A stretch of DNA of 64,000 nucleotides, from positions 310,001-374,000 of the forward strand of contig CAXXJQ010000003.1 of the NCBI GenBank assembly GCA_963665045.2. The letters are read 5' to 3'. Below the pieces are notes generated by a model. It had not been told where the DNA came from, did not search any database, and saw only the letters and a list, made by a program, of their open reading frames with translations. The stretch is from JAFGRU01 sp016934985. Lineage in GTDB: Bacteria; Desulfobacterota; Desulfuromonadia; Desulfuromonadales; JAAYDE01. The first letter of the stretch is position 1; each line of letters begins with the position of its first letter. Shown one piece after another: positions 23,958 through 30,912 of the stretch. Position numbers and translations under genes: made by a program.

Positions 23958-24053
23958 GACTGTTGAAAAACGAAACCCGGAGTTTTCAAATGGGGCCGTT
24001 CGATATTTCTCGTGGCCCCACCGGTGTTGCACCTGTTTCGTTTTAAGTTTAAA
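23958..24053. repeat. Palindromic element starting CTGTTGAAAAAC
   Basis: Outer arms AAAACGAAAC and GTTTCGTTTT enclose an inner GGGGCC/GGCCCC pair, giving a nested hairpin of about 85 bp. It opens with CTGTTGAAAAAC, like the element at 25937-26070 (CTGTTGAGAAAC), so the two may be one family. Confidence 0.45.
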
Positions 24054-24203
24054 AAATACACGCTTTTTATCTAAGAACAGAGTTCGATTTTCCCAGCATC
24101 CTGTTATTGCAACTCTAATTGATTTGACACTGGTTTATCCGTAAAAAGCCCTCTTAATCTAATATGATTTTGTTTGTTGATCAATCTTTGTTTTGTAAAT
24201 ATG

Positions 24204-24233
24204 AAAAAAAGCGGAGTCAAATTCGACTCCGCT
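24204..24233 (-). terminator. Terminator of the ferredoxin-domain gene
   Basis: AGCGGAGTC pairs with GACTCCGCT (loop AAATTC) and on the minus strand is followed by seven T residues. Confidence 0.85.
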
Positions 24234-24271
24234 GAAACATTAATCAAGTTGTAAATTTTTAAAATCTTTTT

Positions 24272-25036
24272 TCACGCTACCCCGCCGGGAAAAGCATTGC
24301 GCTGCAGGATTTTCCCCTGCAGGCCGATGGTTATTATTTCCAGGGGAATATTGCTTCCTGTGTCTTTTAAGGCTTTTTTGATTATGGCCGGCAGCCCCTG
24401 GCAGCAAGGGACCTCCATGACCAGGACAGTCACGCTTTTCACTTCCGCCCGGCTGAAGATCTGCCGGAAGCGTTCCTCGTAAAGCTCGATATCATCGAAC
24501 TTCGGGCAGCCCATCATGACTACCTTGCCGGCCAGAAGATCACGATGGAAATCACCGTAGGCCATGGGTGAGCAGTCGGCCGCCACTAACAGATCGGCAT
24601 TTTTCAGAAACGGTGCGTGAGGCGGAACGAGGCGGATCTGCACGGGCCAGTGGCTGAGAGCGGACGCAATTTTACCGCTGGTTTCCGGCTGTGAAAGCGG
24701 TTTGTTGACCGACTGATCGTTGAAACTGTGAATGTGGGCGGAAGGGCAGCCACGGGGGCTGGTTTCAGTTGGTTTTTGAGAATGAGCCGGTTGGGGCTGG
24801 AGGTGTTCTTTCACGGCCTCCTCGTCAAACTCATCGACTTCCCTTTCGACAATGTGGATGGCATCCCTCGGGCATTCACCCAGGCAGGCGCCGAGTCCGT
24901 CGCAATATTTTTCGGCGATGAGTTTGGCTTTACCGTTAATGATTTTGATGGCACCCTCAGCGCAGGAGGGAACGCAGAGGCCGCAGCCGTCACATTTTTC
25001 TTCATCGATTTCGACAATTTTTCTTAAGGTTTTCAT
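24272..25036 (-). CDS. 4Fe-4S ferredoxin-domain protein of the HcpR regulon
   Basis: A 254-residue cytosolic protein. The N-terminal domain has one complete cluster motif, CDGCGLCVPSC (residues 15-25). A second, YCDGLGACLGECP, has lost the second cysteine to Leu, so it would hold a [3Fe-4S] or atypical cluster. A variable linker leads to a C-terminal domain of about 130 residues with ADLLVAADCSPMAYGDFH, VVMMGCPKFDD and VMEVPCCQGLP, whose four cysteines could bind another cluster. It diverges from the Crp/Fnr-type regulator and shares a TTGATTTAAGTCAA operator, with hcp nearby. A role as electron carrier to Hcp is likely but inferred. Confidence 0.8.
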   Translation of the reverse strand: MKTLRKIVEIDEEKCDGCGLCVPSCAEGAIKIINGKAKLIAEKYCDGLGACLGECPRDAIHIVEREVDEFDEEAVKEHLQPQPAHSQKPTETSPRGCPSAHIHSFNDQSVNKPLSQPETSGKIASALSHWPVQIRLVPPHAPFLKNADLLVAADCSPMAYGDFHRDLLAGKVVMMGCPKFDDIELYEERFRQIFSRAEVKSVTVLVMEVPCCQGLPAIIKKALKDTGSNIPLEIITIGLQGKILQRNAFPGGVA

Positions 25037-25130
25037 ATCCTTCTCCCCGTTTAGGTGAAACTTATTTGACGTAACTATCTATATGAGGTTATTTTCGAAA
25101 ACAGCTTATTACAGGTTTGAACAGTTGCCC

Positions 25131-25144
25131 TTGATTTAAGTCAA
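25131..25144. promoter_or_regulatory. FNR/HcpR-type operator TTGATTTAAGTCAA
   Basis: A dyad between the divergent ferredoxin and regulator genes. On the minus strand TAATAA at 25111-25106 could be a -10 box, putting the dyad centre near -40 for the ferredoxin gene (class II activation). The same dyad is only 25 bp from the regulator start, where it would more likely repress (autoregulation). A closely similar dyad stands before hcp. Confidence 0.7.
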
Positions 25145-25169
25145 AAGGCTGTTTTTTTCAGGAGGTTTT

Positions 25170-25856
25170 TTGGACAGGTGTGGACGACTTGAAGATATTC
25201 CCTTGTTTGAAGACTTGGAAAGTGAACAATTACAAGACCTGGCCCAAATTTTAAAAAAACAAAATTTCACCAGGGGTCAACGTATTTTTACTGAGGGGGA
25301 CGAAGGCAACGGCCTCTACGTTGTTGACCTCGGGCAGGTTAAGATTTTTAAAATTTCTCCAGCCGGAAAAGAGCAGATCCTCCATATTTTTGGTCCCGGT
25401 AATCCTTTCGGCGAGATCGCCATGTTTGCCGGTGAATCCTTTCCGGCCAGTGCTGAAGCCTTTACCGACTGCCAGGTCCTTTTCTTTTCCCGCCATGGTT
25501 TTCTCGAGTGCGTTCGAAAAGACCCATCCCTGGCTTTTAATATGCTCGCCGTTCTGTCCAGGCGCCTGCGCAAGTTCGCTGCCCTTATCGAGGATCTTTC
25601 CCTCAAAGAAGTGCCGGGGCGGTTGGCAGCTCATCTCCTTTACCTGAGCGAAAAGGACGGGGCTGGCGACAAGGTCAAACTTGAGGTTTCCAAAGGGCAT
25701 CTGGCCGCCCTGCTGGGGACTATTCCCGAGACGCTTTCCCGGATTTTGGCAAAGATGAACAGGCAAGGGCTTATTGAGGTTAACGGTTCCACCATTCTTC
25801 TTCTTGATCCCGATGGCCTGGAGGACCTTGCCGAAGGTGAGGTCAAGTTGACATAA
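25170..25856 (+). CDS. Crp/Fnr-family regulator, HcpR-like
   Basis: A 228-residue transcription factor. The start is TTG at 25170, with AGGAGG 4 nt upstream; no better ATG exists. Residues 15-125 form the cNMP-type sensor roll (RIFTEGDEGNGLYVVDLGQV; FGPGNPFGEIAMFAGE). Residues 150-215 form the winged helix, with recognition region SKGHLAALLGTIPETLSRIL. It lacks the N-terminal FNR cysteine cluster. It sits between the ferredoxin gene and hcp, with TTGA-N6-TCAA dyads before both, which fits HcpR, the nitrosative-stress regulator of deltaproteobacteria. The ligand is unknown from sequence. Confidence 0.85.
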   Translation: MDRCGRLEDIPLFEDLESEQLQDLAQILKKQNFTRGQRIFTEGDEGNGLYVVDLGQVKIFKISPAGKEQILHIFGPGNPFGEIAMFAGESFPASAEAFTDCQVLFFSRHGFLECVRKDPSLAFNMLAVLSRRLRKFAALIEDLSLKEVPGRLAAHLLYLSEKDGAGDKVKLEVSKGHLAALLGTIPETLSRILAKMNRQGLIEVNGSTILLLDPDGLEDLAEGEVKLT

Positions 25857-25880
25857 AAAGCAACTGCTGCACAAAATAAA

Positions 25881-25915
25881 AGAAGAGCGGCCCCAAGGGG
25901 TCGCTCTTCTTTTTC
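25881..25915 (+). terminator. Terminator of the HcpR-like gene
   Basis: AGAAGAGCG (25881-25889) pairs with CGCTCTTCT (25902-25910), with inner CCCC/GGGG pairing and a following T-run. Confidence 0.85.
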
Positions 25916-25936
25916 ATAACAACTGGTTGCCTTAGG

Positions 25937-26070
25937 AGGCTGTTGAGAAACTTGGTTTTAGGCTTTCATGGGGCGGCTGATTTTTCAAATACTCACATAT
26001 GGCTGGATATGCTCCGTTTTCAAAATCAGCACGCCTTGTTGGAAAACAATTTCTTATTTTTCAACACCCT
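25937..26070. repeat. 134-bp inverted-repeat element abutting the hcp 3' end
   Basis: The ends AGGCTGTTGAGAAA and TTTTTCAACACCCT are imperfect inverted repeats (11 of 14 match). Inside, GCTGATTTT pairs with AAAATCAGC. It lies 1 bp from the hcp stop codon and may also serve as its terminator. It shares the CTGTTGA(A/G)AAAC start with 23958. Confidence 0.5.
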
Positions 26071-26071
26071 G

Positions 26072-27706
26072 TCAGTCAAGAATAGCCTTGAGGTCTTCGT
26101 CCGGGGTAGCAATCGGCATGACGTTGAAGTTGTCAACCAGGGTCTGGAGGACATTAGGAGTGAGGAATGCCGGCAGACTGGGACCGAGGCGGATATCTTT
26201 AATACCGCAGGCGAAGAGGGTGAGAAGAATGGCCACGGCTTTCTGCTCGTACCACGAGAGGATAAAGGACAGGGGCAGATCATTGATTGGACAGTTGAAG
26301 GCTATAGCCAGAGCTTCAGCAATTTTAATGGCGGAATAGGCATCGTTGCACTGGCCAACGTCGATAAGGCGCGGGATGCCGTCGATGGTTCCCAAATCCT
26401 TGTCGAAGAAACGGAACTTTCCGCAGGCCAAGGTCAGAACCACGCAGTCTTTGGGCACCTTTTCGACGAACTCGGTGTAATAGCTGCGGCCCGGCTTGGC
26501 TCCGTCGCAACCGCCGACCAGGAAGAAATGGCGGATCTTCTTGGCCTTGATGGCTTCAACTATTTTGTCGGCTATGCCGACAACGGCGTTGTGACCGAAA
26601 CCGGTAGTGACGGTTTTTCCTTCCGCGTCTGCACTGAAGCCGGGAAGTTCAAGGGCTTTGTTGATAACAGGGGCGAAGTCAAGATTGTCGAGGTGCTGAA
26701 TACCGCTGAAAGCGACCGGCCCGATGGTGAAAAGCTTATCTTTGTAAGCATCCTTTGGGGGCATCAGACAGTTGGTGGTCATGAGAATGGCACCGGGGAA
26801 ATCGGCAAATTCCGTGTGCTGATTCTGCCATGCGGTCCCATAATGGCCGTAGAAGTGGGAATGTTTTTTCAGCTCGGGATAACCGTGAGCGGGCAGCATT
26901 TCGCCGTGAGTGTAGACATTGATGCCTTTGCCGGCTGTCTGCTCAAGCAACTCCGCCAAATCTTTTAAATCATGACCCGAAACCAGGATCGCTTTCCCTT
27001 TTTTGGCTCCGAGAGGAACCTGGGTCGGAACCGGGTGGCCGTAGGTTTCAGTGTGGGCTTTGTCGAGAGTTTCCATGGCCAGCAGGTTGATTTCGCCGCA
27101 GCGCTGAACCAGCTTGACCATCGCATGGAGGGTCAGGCCGGTGTTGATGAGGGAACTCAGCCCCTGGTTAATAAAAGCAGCGACATGGTGGTTGTAAAAA
27201 CCAAGCACCGTGGCATGGTAGGCGTAAGAGGCCATGCCTTTGATGCCGTAAAGGAGAAGTTCCTGCATGGAATGAACGTCCGGGTCGATGAGTTCGGGGT
27301 CACATTTAACAGTGCCCAGCTTCTCACCATCGGCAACCATTTCTTCGATGGTGGCAGCAGGTGTATACGTCGCTTCAGCATTACGGAACCTGTCGCGGCC
27401 CCCGGCTCTGGTGATTTTCGGGATCAGCTCCTGGCGGATACGTACACACTCCCGGACCATTTCCGCAAGGTCTTCAGTATCAAAATCGACATTGGTCAAG
27501 GTCGCAAAAAGGGCTTTGGCGACAAAGTTATTGACATCTTTAATGTCGATATTATTGAAATCAGCCTCGACCGCCACCATGGAAAGGCCTTTAAGGGTAA
27601 AGATCAGAAGATCCTGCATTGCAGCTGTGTCCGGTTGCTTGCCGCATACGCCGACCTGGGTACAAGCTTTTCCTTGGGCCGTCTGCTCACACTGGTAACA
27701 AAACAT
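26072..27706 (-). CDS. hcp: Hydroxylamine reductase (hybrid cluster protein)
   Basis: Hcp reduces hydroxylamine or nitric oxide and protects anaerobes from nitrosative stress. The 544 residues begin MFCYQCEQTAQGKACTQVGVCG, with the four-cysteine N-terminal cluster ligands. The hybrid Fe-S-O cluster ligands follow in the His/Glu/Cys-rich motifs YGHPVPTQVPLG, HGEMLPAHGYPEL, ILMTTNCLMPP, FLVGGCDGAKPGRSYYTEF and VLTLACGKFRF. Length fits the standard type. GAAGGAGG precedes the ATG at 27706. A TTGACCTAAGTCAA dyad 70 bp upstream and the neighbouring HcpR-like regulator and ferredoxin define a small regulon. Confidence 0.97.
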   Translation of the reverse strand: MFCYQCEQTAQGKACTQVGVCGKQPDTAAMQDLLIFTLKGLSMVAVEADFNNIDIKDVNNFVAKALFATLTNVDFDTEDLAEMVRECVRIRQELIPKITRAGGRDRFRNAEATYTPAATIEEMVADGEKLGTVKCDPELIDPDVHSMQELLLYGIKGMASYAYHATVLGFYNHHVAAFINQGLSSLINTGLTLHAMVKLVQRCGEINLLAMETLDKAHTETYGHPVPTQVPLGAKKGKAILVSGHDLKDLAELLEQTAGKGINVYTHGEMLPAHGYPELKKHSHFYGHYGTAWQNQHTEFADFPGAILMTTNCLMPPKDAYKDKLFTIGPVAFSGIQHLDNLDFAPVINKALELPGFSADAEGKTVTTGFGHNAVVGIADKIVEAIKAKKIRHFFLVGGCDGAKPGRSYYTEFVEKVPKDCVVLTLACGKFRFFDKDLGTIDGIPRLIDVGQCNDAYSAIKIAEALAIAFNCPINDLPLSFILSWYEQKAVAILLTLFACGIKDIRLGPSLPAFLTPNVLQTLVDNFNVMPIATPDEDLKAILD

Positions 27707-27776
27707 TAATTCCTCCTTCTTGTTTTCTGGTTTCCCGCGGTTTTTGGAACCATATCAAAAAAACCCTACAAAATTC

Positions 27777-27790
27777 TTGACCTAAGTCAA
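27777..27790 (-). promoter_or_regulatory. FNR/HcpR-type operator TTGACCTAAGTCAA before hcp
   Basis: The near-palindromic TTGAC-N4-GTCAA dyad lies 70 bp upstream of the hcp ATG. TGATAT at about 27758-27753 (minus strand) could be the -10 element, placing the site near -40, as expected for an activating Crp/Fnr protein. Confidence 0.75.
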
Positions 27791-27807
27791 AATGAGAATA
27801 AAAAACG

Positions 27808-27884
27808 GAAACTATTCAGCACAAGGACTCGTGTCGCCCATGGAATGGGCGATGCGAGTCCTTGTGCCAATAAACTGAATAATT
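27808..27884. repeat. Large hairpin with ATTCAG/CTGAAT outer arms
   Basis: GCACAAGGACTCG and CGAGTCCTTGTGC form a 13-bp perfect stem that continues through TCGCCCAT/ATGGGCGA around a short loop, flanked by ACTATTCAG...CTGAATA. It shares the AACTATTCA end and CGCCC-ATGGGCG core with 29031-29108. The two lie on either side of the K+ channel gene. Confidence 0.6.
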
Positions 27885-28007
27885 ACAAAAAACGAAGTTA
27901 CGATTGGAAACTAACCTGAATTTTCCGCAGCTTTGCAATATACCCAATAAAACTTGCGAAAGCCAAGGAAAAATAAATTTTTGGTCCCCCCGAAAGCGGC
28001 CATTATT

Positions 28008-28083
28008 CTGAATCCGTGAGCTGGGGGCGGGAGAAGAGGGCAAGTAGCTGCCCAATTGCCCGGCCATAACTCACGGACACGGG
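28008..28083. repeat. MITE-like interspersed repeat, copy R2 (short form)
   Basis: It contains CTGAATCCGTGAGCTGGGGG and ATTGCCCGGCCATAACTCAC, matching the ends of copies R1, R3 and R4, with most of the interior deleted. It ends at the stop codon of the K+ channel gene. Confidence 0.6.
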
Positions 28084-28084
28084 A

Positions 28085-28927
28085 TTATAGCTTTGAGCCG
28101 CAGAATTTACAGAAGGAAGCATCTTCGTCATGTCCTTCAGCACTGCACTGAGGGCAGGACTCGGTGGTAATCTTTTTTTGAAATGCCTGGCTCATTTCCA
28201 CGGTGACGATACCCGTCGGCACGGCGATAATTCCGTAACCCATGATCATTACTATAGAGGCCAGCATCTGCCCCAGGTTGGTCTGAGGGGAAATATCTCC
28301 ATAGCCGACCGTGGTCAGGGTGACGATGGTCCAGTAGATGCCTTTGGGGATGCTGGTGAAACCAGCCGCTTCCCCCTCAATCATGTACATGAGGCTGCCG
28401 AAAATGGTGGTCAGGGTCAGGACCGTTAAAAGAAAAACGGTGATTTTTTTCCGGCTCGCTCGCAGAGCCATCATGATGCGCCGGCTTTCGTTGAGGTACT
28501 GGACCAATTTGAGGATGCGGAATATGCGCAGAATGCGCAGAACACGGATCACCAACAGATAGTGAGTGCCGGGGAGAAGCAGGCTCAGATAGGTGGGGGC
28601 AATGCTCAACAGGTCAACCACCCCGAAAAAACTGGTGGCGTACTTAAGAGGGCGGCCGATGCACAACAGGCGTAAAAAGTATTCGATACTGAAAAGAATG
28701 GTGAAAAACCATTCGATGAGATAGAGGGTGTCGCCATGAACCTCGCGCACGGAGGTCATGCTGTCAAGCATGACTGCGGCCACGCTCAAGAGAATGCTGA
28801 CGATTAGAACCAGGTCGAAGGCCTTTCCGGCAGGCGTCTCGGCTTCAAAGATGATTTCCTGGAGCTTTTTGCGCCAGGGGCTCCACTGTTCCTTCTGTTG
28901 TTTAAAAGCGGGGGGAGTCAGGACCAT
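28085..28927 (-). CDS. Voltage-gated potassium channel (Kv type) with C-terminal zinc ribbon
   Basis: A 280-residue inner-membrane ion channel with six predicted segments. S1 begins near DLVLIVSILLSVAAVMLDS, and S4 is RVLRILRIFRILKLVQYLN with arginine every third residue. The pore loop carries the K+ selectivity filter TLTTVGYGD before S6. The C-terminus has a short zinc-ribbon-like module (CPQCSAEG, then CKFCGSKL), unusual in bacterial Kv channels. AAGGAG 7 nt upstream selects the ATG at 28927 over an earlier in-frame Met. The gene is monocistronic and flanked by repeat hairpins on both sides. Confidence 0.9.
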   Translation of the reverse strand: MVLTPPAFKQQKEQWSPWRKKLQEIIFEAETPAGKAFDLVLIVSILLSVAAVMLDSMTSVREVHGDTLYLIEWFFTILFSIEYFLRLLCIGRPLKYATSFFGVVDLLSIAPTYLSLLLPGTHYLLVIRVLRILRIFRILKLVQYLNESRRIMMALRASRKKITVFLLTVLTLTTIFGSLMYMIEGEAAGFTSIPKGIYWTIVTLTTVGYGDISPQTNLGQMLASIVMIMGYGIIAVPTGIVTVEMSQAFQKKITTESCPQCSAEGHDEDASFCKFCGSKL

Positions 28928-29030
28928 GGGTTTTCTCCTTGTCACTTAAGCATAAAATTGGTCAGTAAAGATGATTCCAACCAAGAGCTTATGAGCCAAA
29001 TTTGGAACTTTCGGTAATTAAAAAAATCAG

Positions 29031-29108
29031 GTAACTATTCACCTTGTTGGTTGATGAATCCGCAACGCCCTTTTCATGGGCGCTACGGATTCATTGTGTT
29101 GAATAGTT
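29031..29108. repeat. Large hairpin with AACTATTCA/TGAATAGTT arms
   Basis: AACTATTCA pairs with TGAATAGTT, TGAATCCG with CGGATTCA, and CGCCC with GGGCG, giving a nested stem of about 77 bp just downstream of the PKS stop (29115). It may double as the cluster terminator. It is related in ends and core to 27808-27884. Confidence 0.6.
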
Positions 29109-29114
29109 TCAAAA

Positions 29115-30200
29115 TCAGAACGAAATCAAAGCACCGAATCCCGAAAAACCTGCTCCGAATCCGAGAAGAAGACCTTTGTCACCCGCTTGCGGCTTGCCGC
29201 ACCTGAGAATTTTTTCCAGAGCGAACATCAGAGTAGGGGAGGACATGTTGCCGTAGTGCTGAAAAATTTCATAGGAGTATTGCAGGGCGGATGGGGGGAG
29301 GGAAAGTTTTTTTTCAACATTTTCCAGTACCGAGGTGCCGCCGGCGTGTACCGCCCACCATTTGATATCCTCGACATTGAGGTGATGGCGCGAGAGGAGT
29401 CGTTTTGCCACTGTGGATATCACTCTGGAGCCGATGACGGGTACCCGCCGGCTCAGAACATTGCGCAGGCGGCCGTCCCTTTCGGTTCGATAGCGGAGGT
29501 GCTCGCGGAACTCGGGAAAGATGCCGGACTCGAAGTCCTCGATTTTCCCCAGACACTTTCCTGACCGGGTGGGGCCCAGGACTGTAGCCGAAGCTCCGTC
29601 GGCAAAGATGCAGTTGCTGACGATGAGGTCCGGATCGGGGCCCATGTAAGCCGTCGCTGAGCAGACCTCCACGGATATGCTCAGTACCTTATCAACGCCC
29701 CCTTGGGCCAGAAGTCCCGCAGCGCATTCCAGATTGGGTACGGCAGCTCCGCACCCCATGCCCATCAGGTCGAAGACTTTTACCGAGGGCAGGAGACCGA
29801 GTTCTTCGACCAGGTAGGATGAGAGGCCGGGACAAAGATAGCCTGTGCAGGTGTTGACCACCACGGCTCCGATTGCGTCCGCCTTCGATCCGGCTTGATC
29901 CAGGGCTTTTCTGGCGGCTTCAGCAGCGATCAAGGTCGCAAATTTTTGAAACCTTTTGGTCAATTTTCCGGGGGAAGTTTCGCAGCTTTCCTCGTAGTGG
30001 TCGACTCCGATGTGCCGCCCCCTGATCGGGCCCTCCAGCAGCAGGCGCCGGTAAAGCTCTCTTTCTTCTCCGGCAAGCTGCAGATGGGCGTCAAAAAACT
30101 CAAAGGCCTCTTTCTGGTGGATGTAGAGCGGCGGATTGGCCACGGCCAGACTCTGAATAGCGGCATGCAACGGAAGTTCCCTCCCCTCAAAAGTTTTCAT
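29115..30200 (-). CDS. Type III polyketide synthase
   Basis: A chalcone-synthase-fold homodimeric synthase that condenses an acyl-CoA starter with malonyl-CoA. The 361 residues carry the catalytic triad: Cys150 in DLMGMGCGAAVP, His284 in WWAVHAGGTSVLENV and Asn317 in IFQHYGNMSSPTLMF. The C-terminal GLLLGFGAGFSGFGALI loop is typical. The DLMGMGC active-site strand resembles bacterial alkylresorcinol and alkylpyrone synthases rather than plant enzymes, so a long-chain fatty acyl starter is likely but inferred. The ATG overlaps the methyltransferase 3' end by 14 bp. It is the last gene of the operon U32-like protein, methyltransferase, PKS. Confidence 0.92.
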   Translation of the reverse strand: MKTFEGRELPLHAAIQSLAVANPPLYIHQKEAFEFFDAHLQLAGEERELYRRLLLEGPIRGRHIGVDHYEESCETSPGKLTKRFQKFATLIAAEAARKALDQAGSKADAIGAVVVNTCTGYLCPGLSSYLVEELGLLPSVKVFDLMGMGCGAAVPNLECAAGLLAQGGVDKVLSISVEVCSATAYMGPDPDLIVSNCIFADGASATVLGPTRSGKCLGKIEDFESGIFPEFREHLRYRTERDGRLRNVLSRRVPVIGSRVISTVAKRLLSRHHLNVEDIKWWAVHAGGTSVLENVEKKLSLPPSALQYSYEIFQHYGNMSSPTLMFALEKILRCGKPQAGDKGLLLGFGAGFSGFGALISF

Positions 30201-30912
30201 ATTTCAGAAAATGAGCCATACCTTCAATACGTAGAAAGCCATGACTTCTGACTTCCGAATCGCTGACGGCCGGATGGTCCGCCAGGATGCGCTCCAGTTC
30301 CAAAGTCGAGAAGCTCCTGCGTACTGAGGTCCGTGCATCCATTCTCACCCCGGTATGAGAACAGAGAGTATACAGCCAGCAACCGCAATAGGCGGCCGCC
30401 GAACGTTTCAGGTCGCCGACAAATAGCGGGCCTTCAACGACCCGGGGGAGTGCATGGAGGAGCCCGTCGATTTCCTCTTCATTCAAATGATGAAAAAGCA
30501 TGGAGGTGCTTGCGCAATCAAAAATTTCGCTGGTCCGCTTCAGGAAGGAAAAAACATCCTCCTCAACCAATCGGATAGATGACAAACCGGCTTCGCTGAT
30601 TCGCTTGCGTGCGTGGTTGACTGCATGACGGTTTTTCTCCACGCAAGTGAACGTTATCGGCAGGCCGCGCCGGAAGGCCCATCGGCTTATGGTTATTGGA
30701 ATATCGCAGCCCCCCGAGCCGAGATCGAGAACGCGCAGCGGTTTTTCCCCGGCATTTATTTTCAATTGTCGGCGGATAAATTTACGCACGGAAGAAATCC
30801 CGCCGAAAAGACGATTCGTCCGTTCGATAAATCGGTAGCTGGCTTCAGCCAGGTCCGCATCGAAACCATCTCCATCCATGAGCTCGGGGGTTTGTTCTCG
30901 CTGCTCAAGCAT
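30187..30912 (-). CDS. Class I SAM-dependent methyltransferase of the PKS cluster
   Basis: A 241-residue Rossmann-fold methyltransferase. Motif I is VLDLGSGGCDIPITIS (residues 62-77), an acidic position follows in FTCVEKNRHAV, and motif IV-like FDCASTSMLFHHLNEEEIDG follows. It overlaps the upstream U32-like gene by 8 bp and the downstream PKS by 14 bp, so the three are translationally coupled. Such methyltransferases modify phenolic or resorcinolic products of type III PKS clusters; C- or O-methylation of the PKS product is the natural guess. Confidence 0.88.
   Translation of the reverse strand: MLEQREQTPELMDGDGFDADLAEASYRFIERTNRLFGGISSVRKFIRRQLKINAGEKPLRVLDLGSGGCDIPITISRWAFRRGLPITFTCVEKNRHAVNHARKRISEAGLSSIRLVEEDVFSFLKRTSEIFDCASTSMLFHHLNEEEIDGLLHALPRVVEGPLFVGDLKRSAAAYCGCWLYTLCSHTGVRMDARTSVRRSFSTLELERILADHPAVSDSEVRSHGFLRIEGMAHFLKYENF

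Larger units (their letters stand above)
23933..24271. other. 339-bp intergenic region with nested palindromes
   Basis: It holds the upstream region of the HEAT lipoprotein, a nested inverted-repeat element (23958-24053) and the terminator of the ferredoxin gene (24204-24233). No gene is visible. Confidence 0.5.
27707..28084. other. Intergenic region between hcp and K+ channel
   Basis: 378 bp without a gene. It contains the hcp leader and promoter (HcpR-type dyad at 27777-27790), a large hairpin (27808-27884) and MITE-like copy R2 (about 28008-28083). Confidence 0.6.

Noticed and set aside
25943..26968. Plus-strand open frame of 341 codons opposite hcp
   Set aside because: Antisense shadow; hcp on the other strand is complete and its cluster ligands are intact.
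27808..29108. Integron attC-like cassette around the K+ channel gene
   Set aside because: The hairpins lack GTTRRRY/RYYYAAC core sites and no integrase is present.
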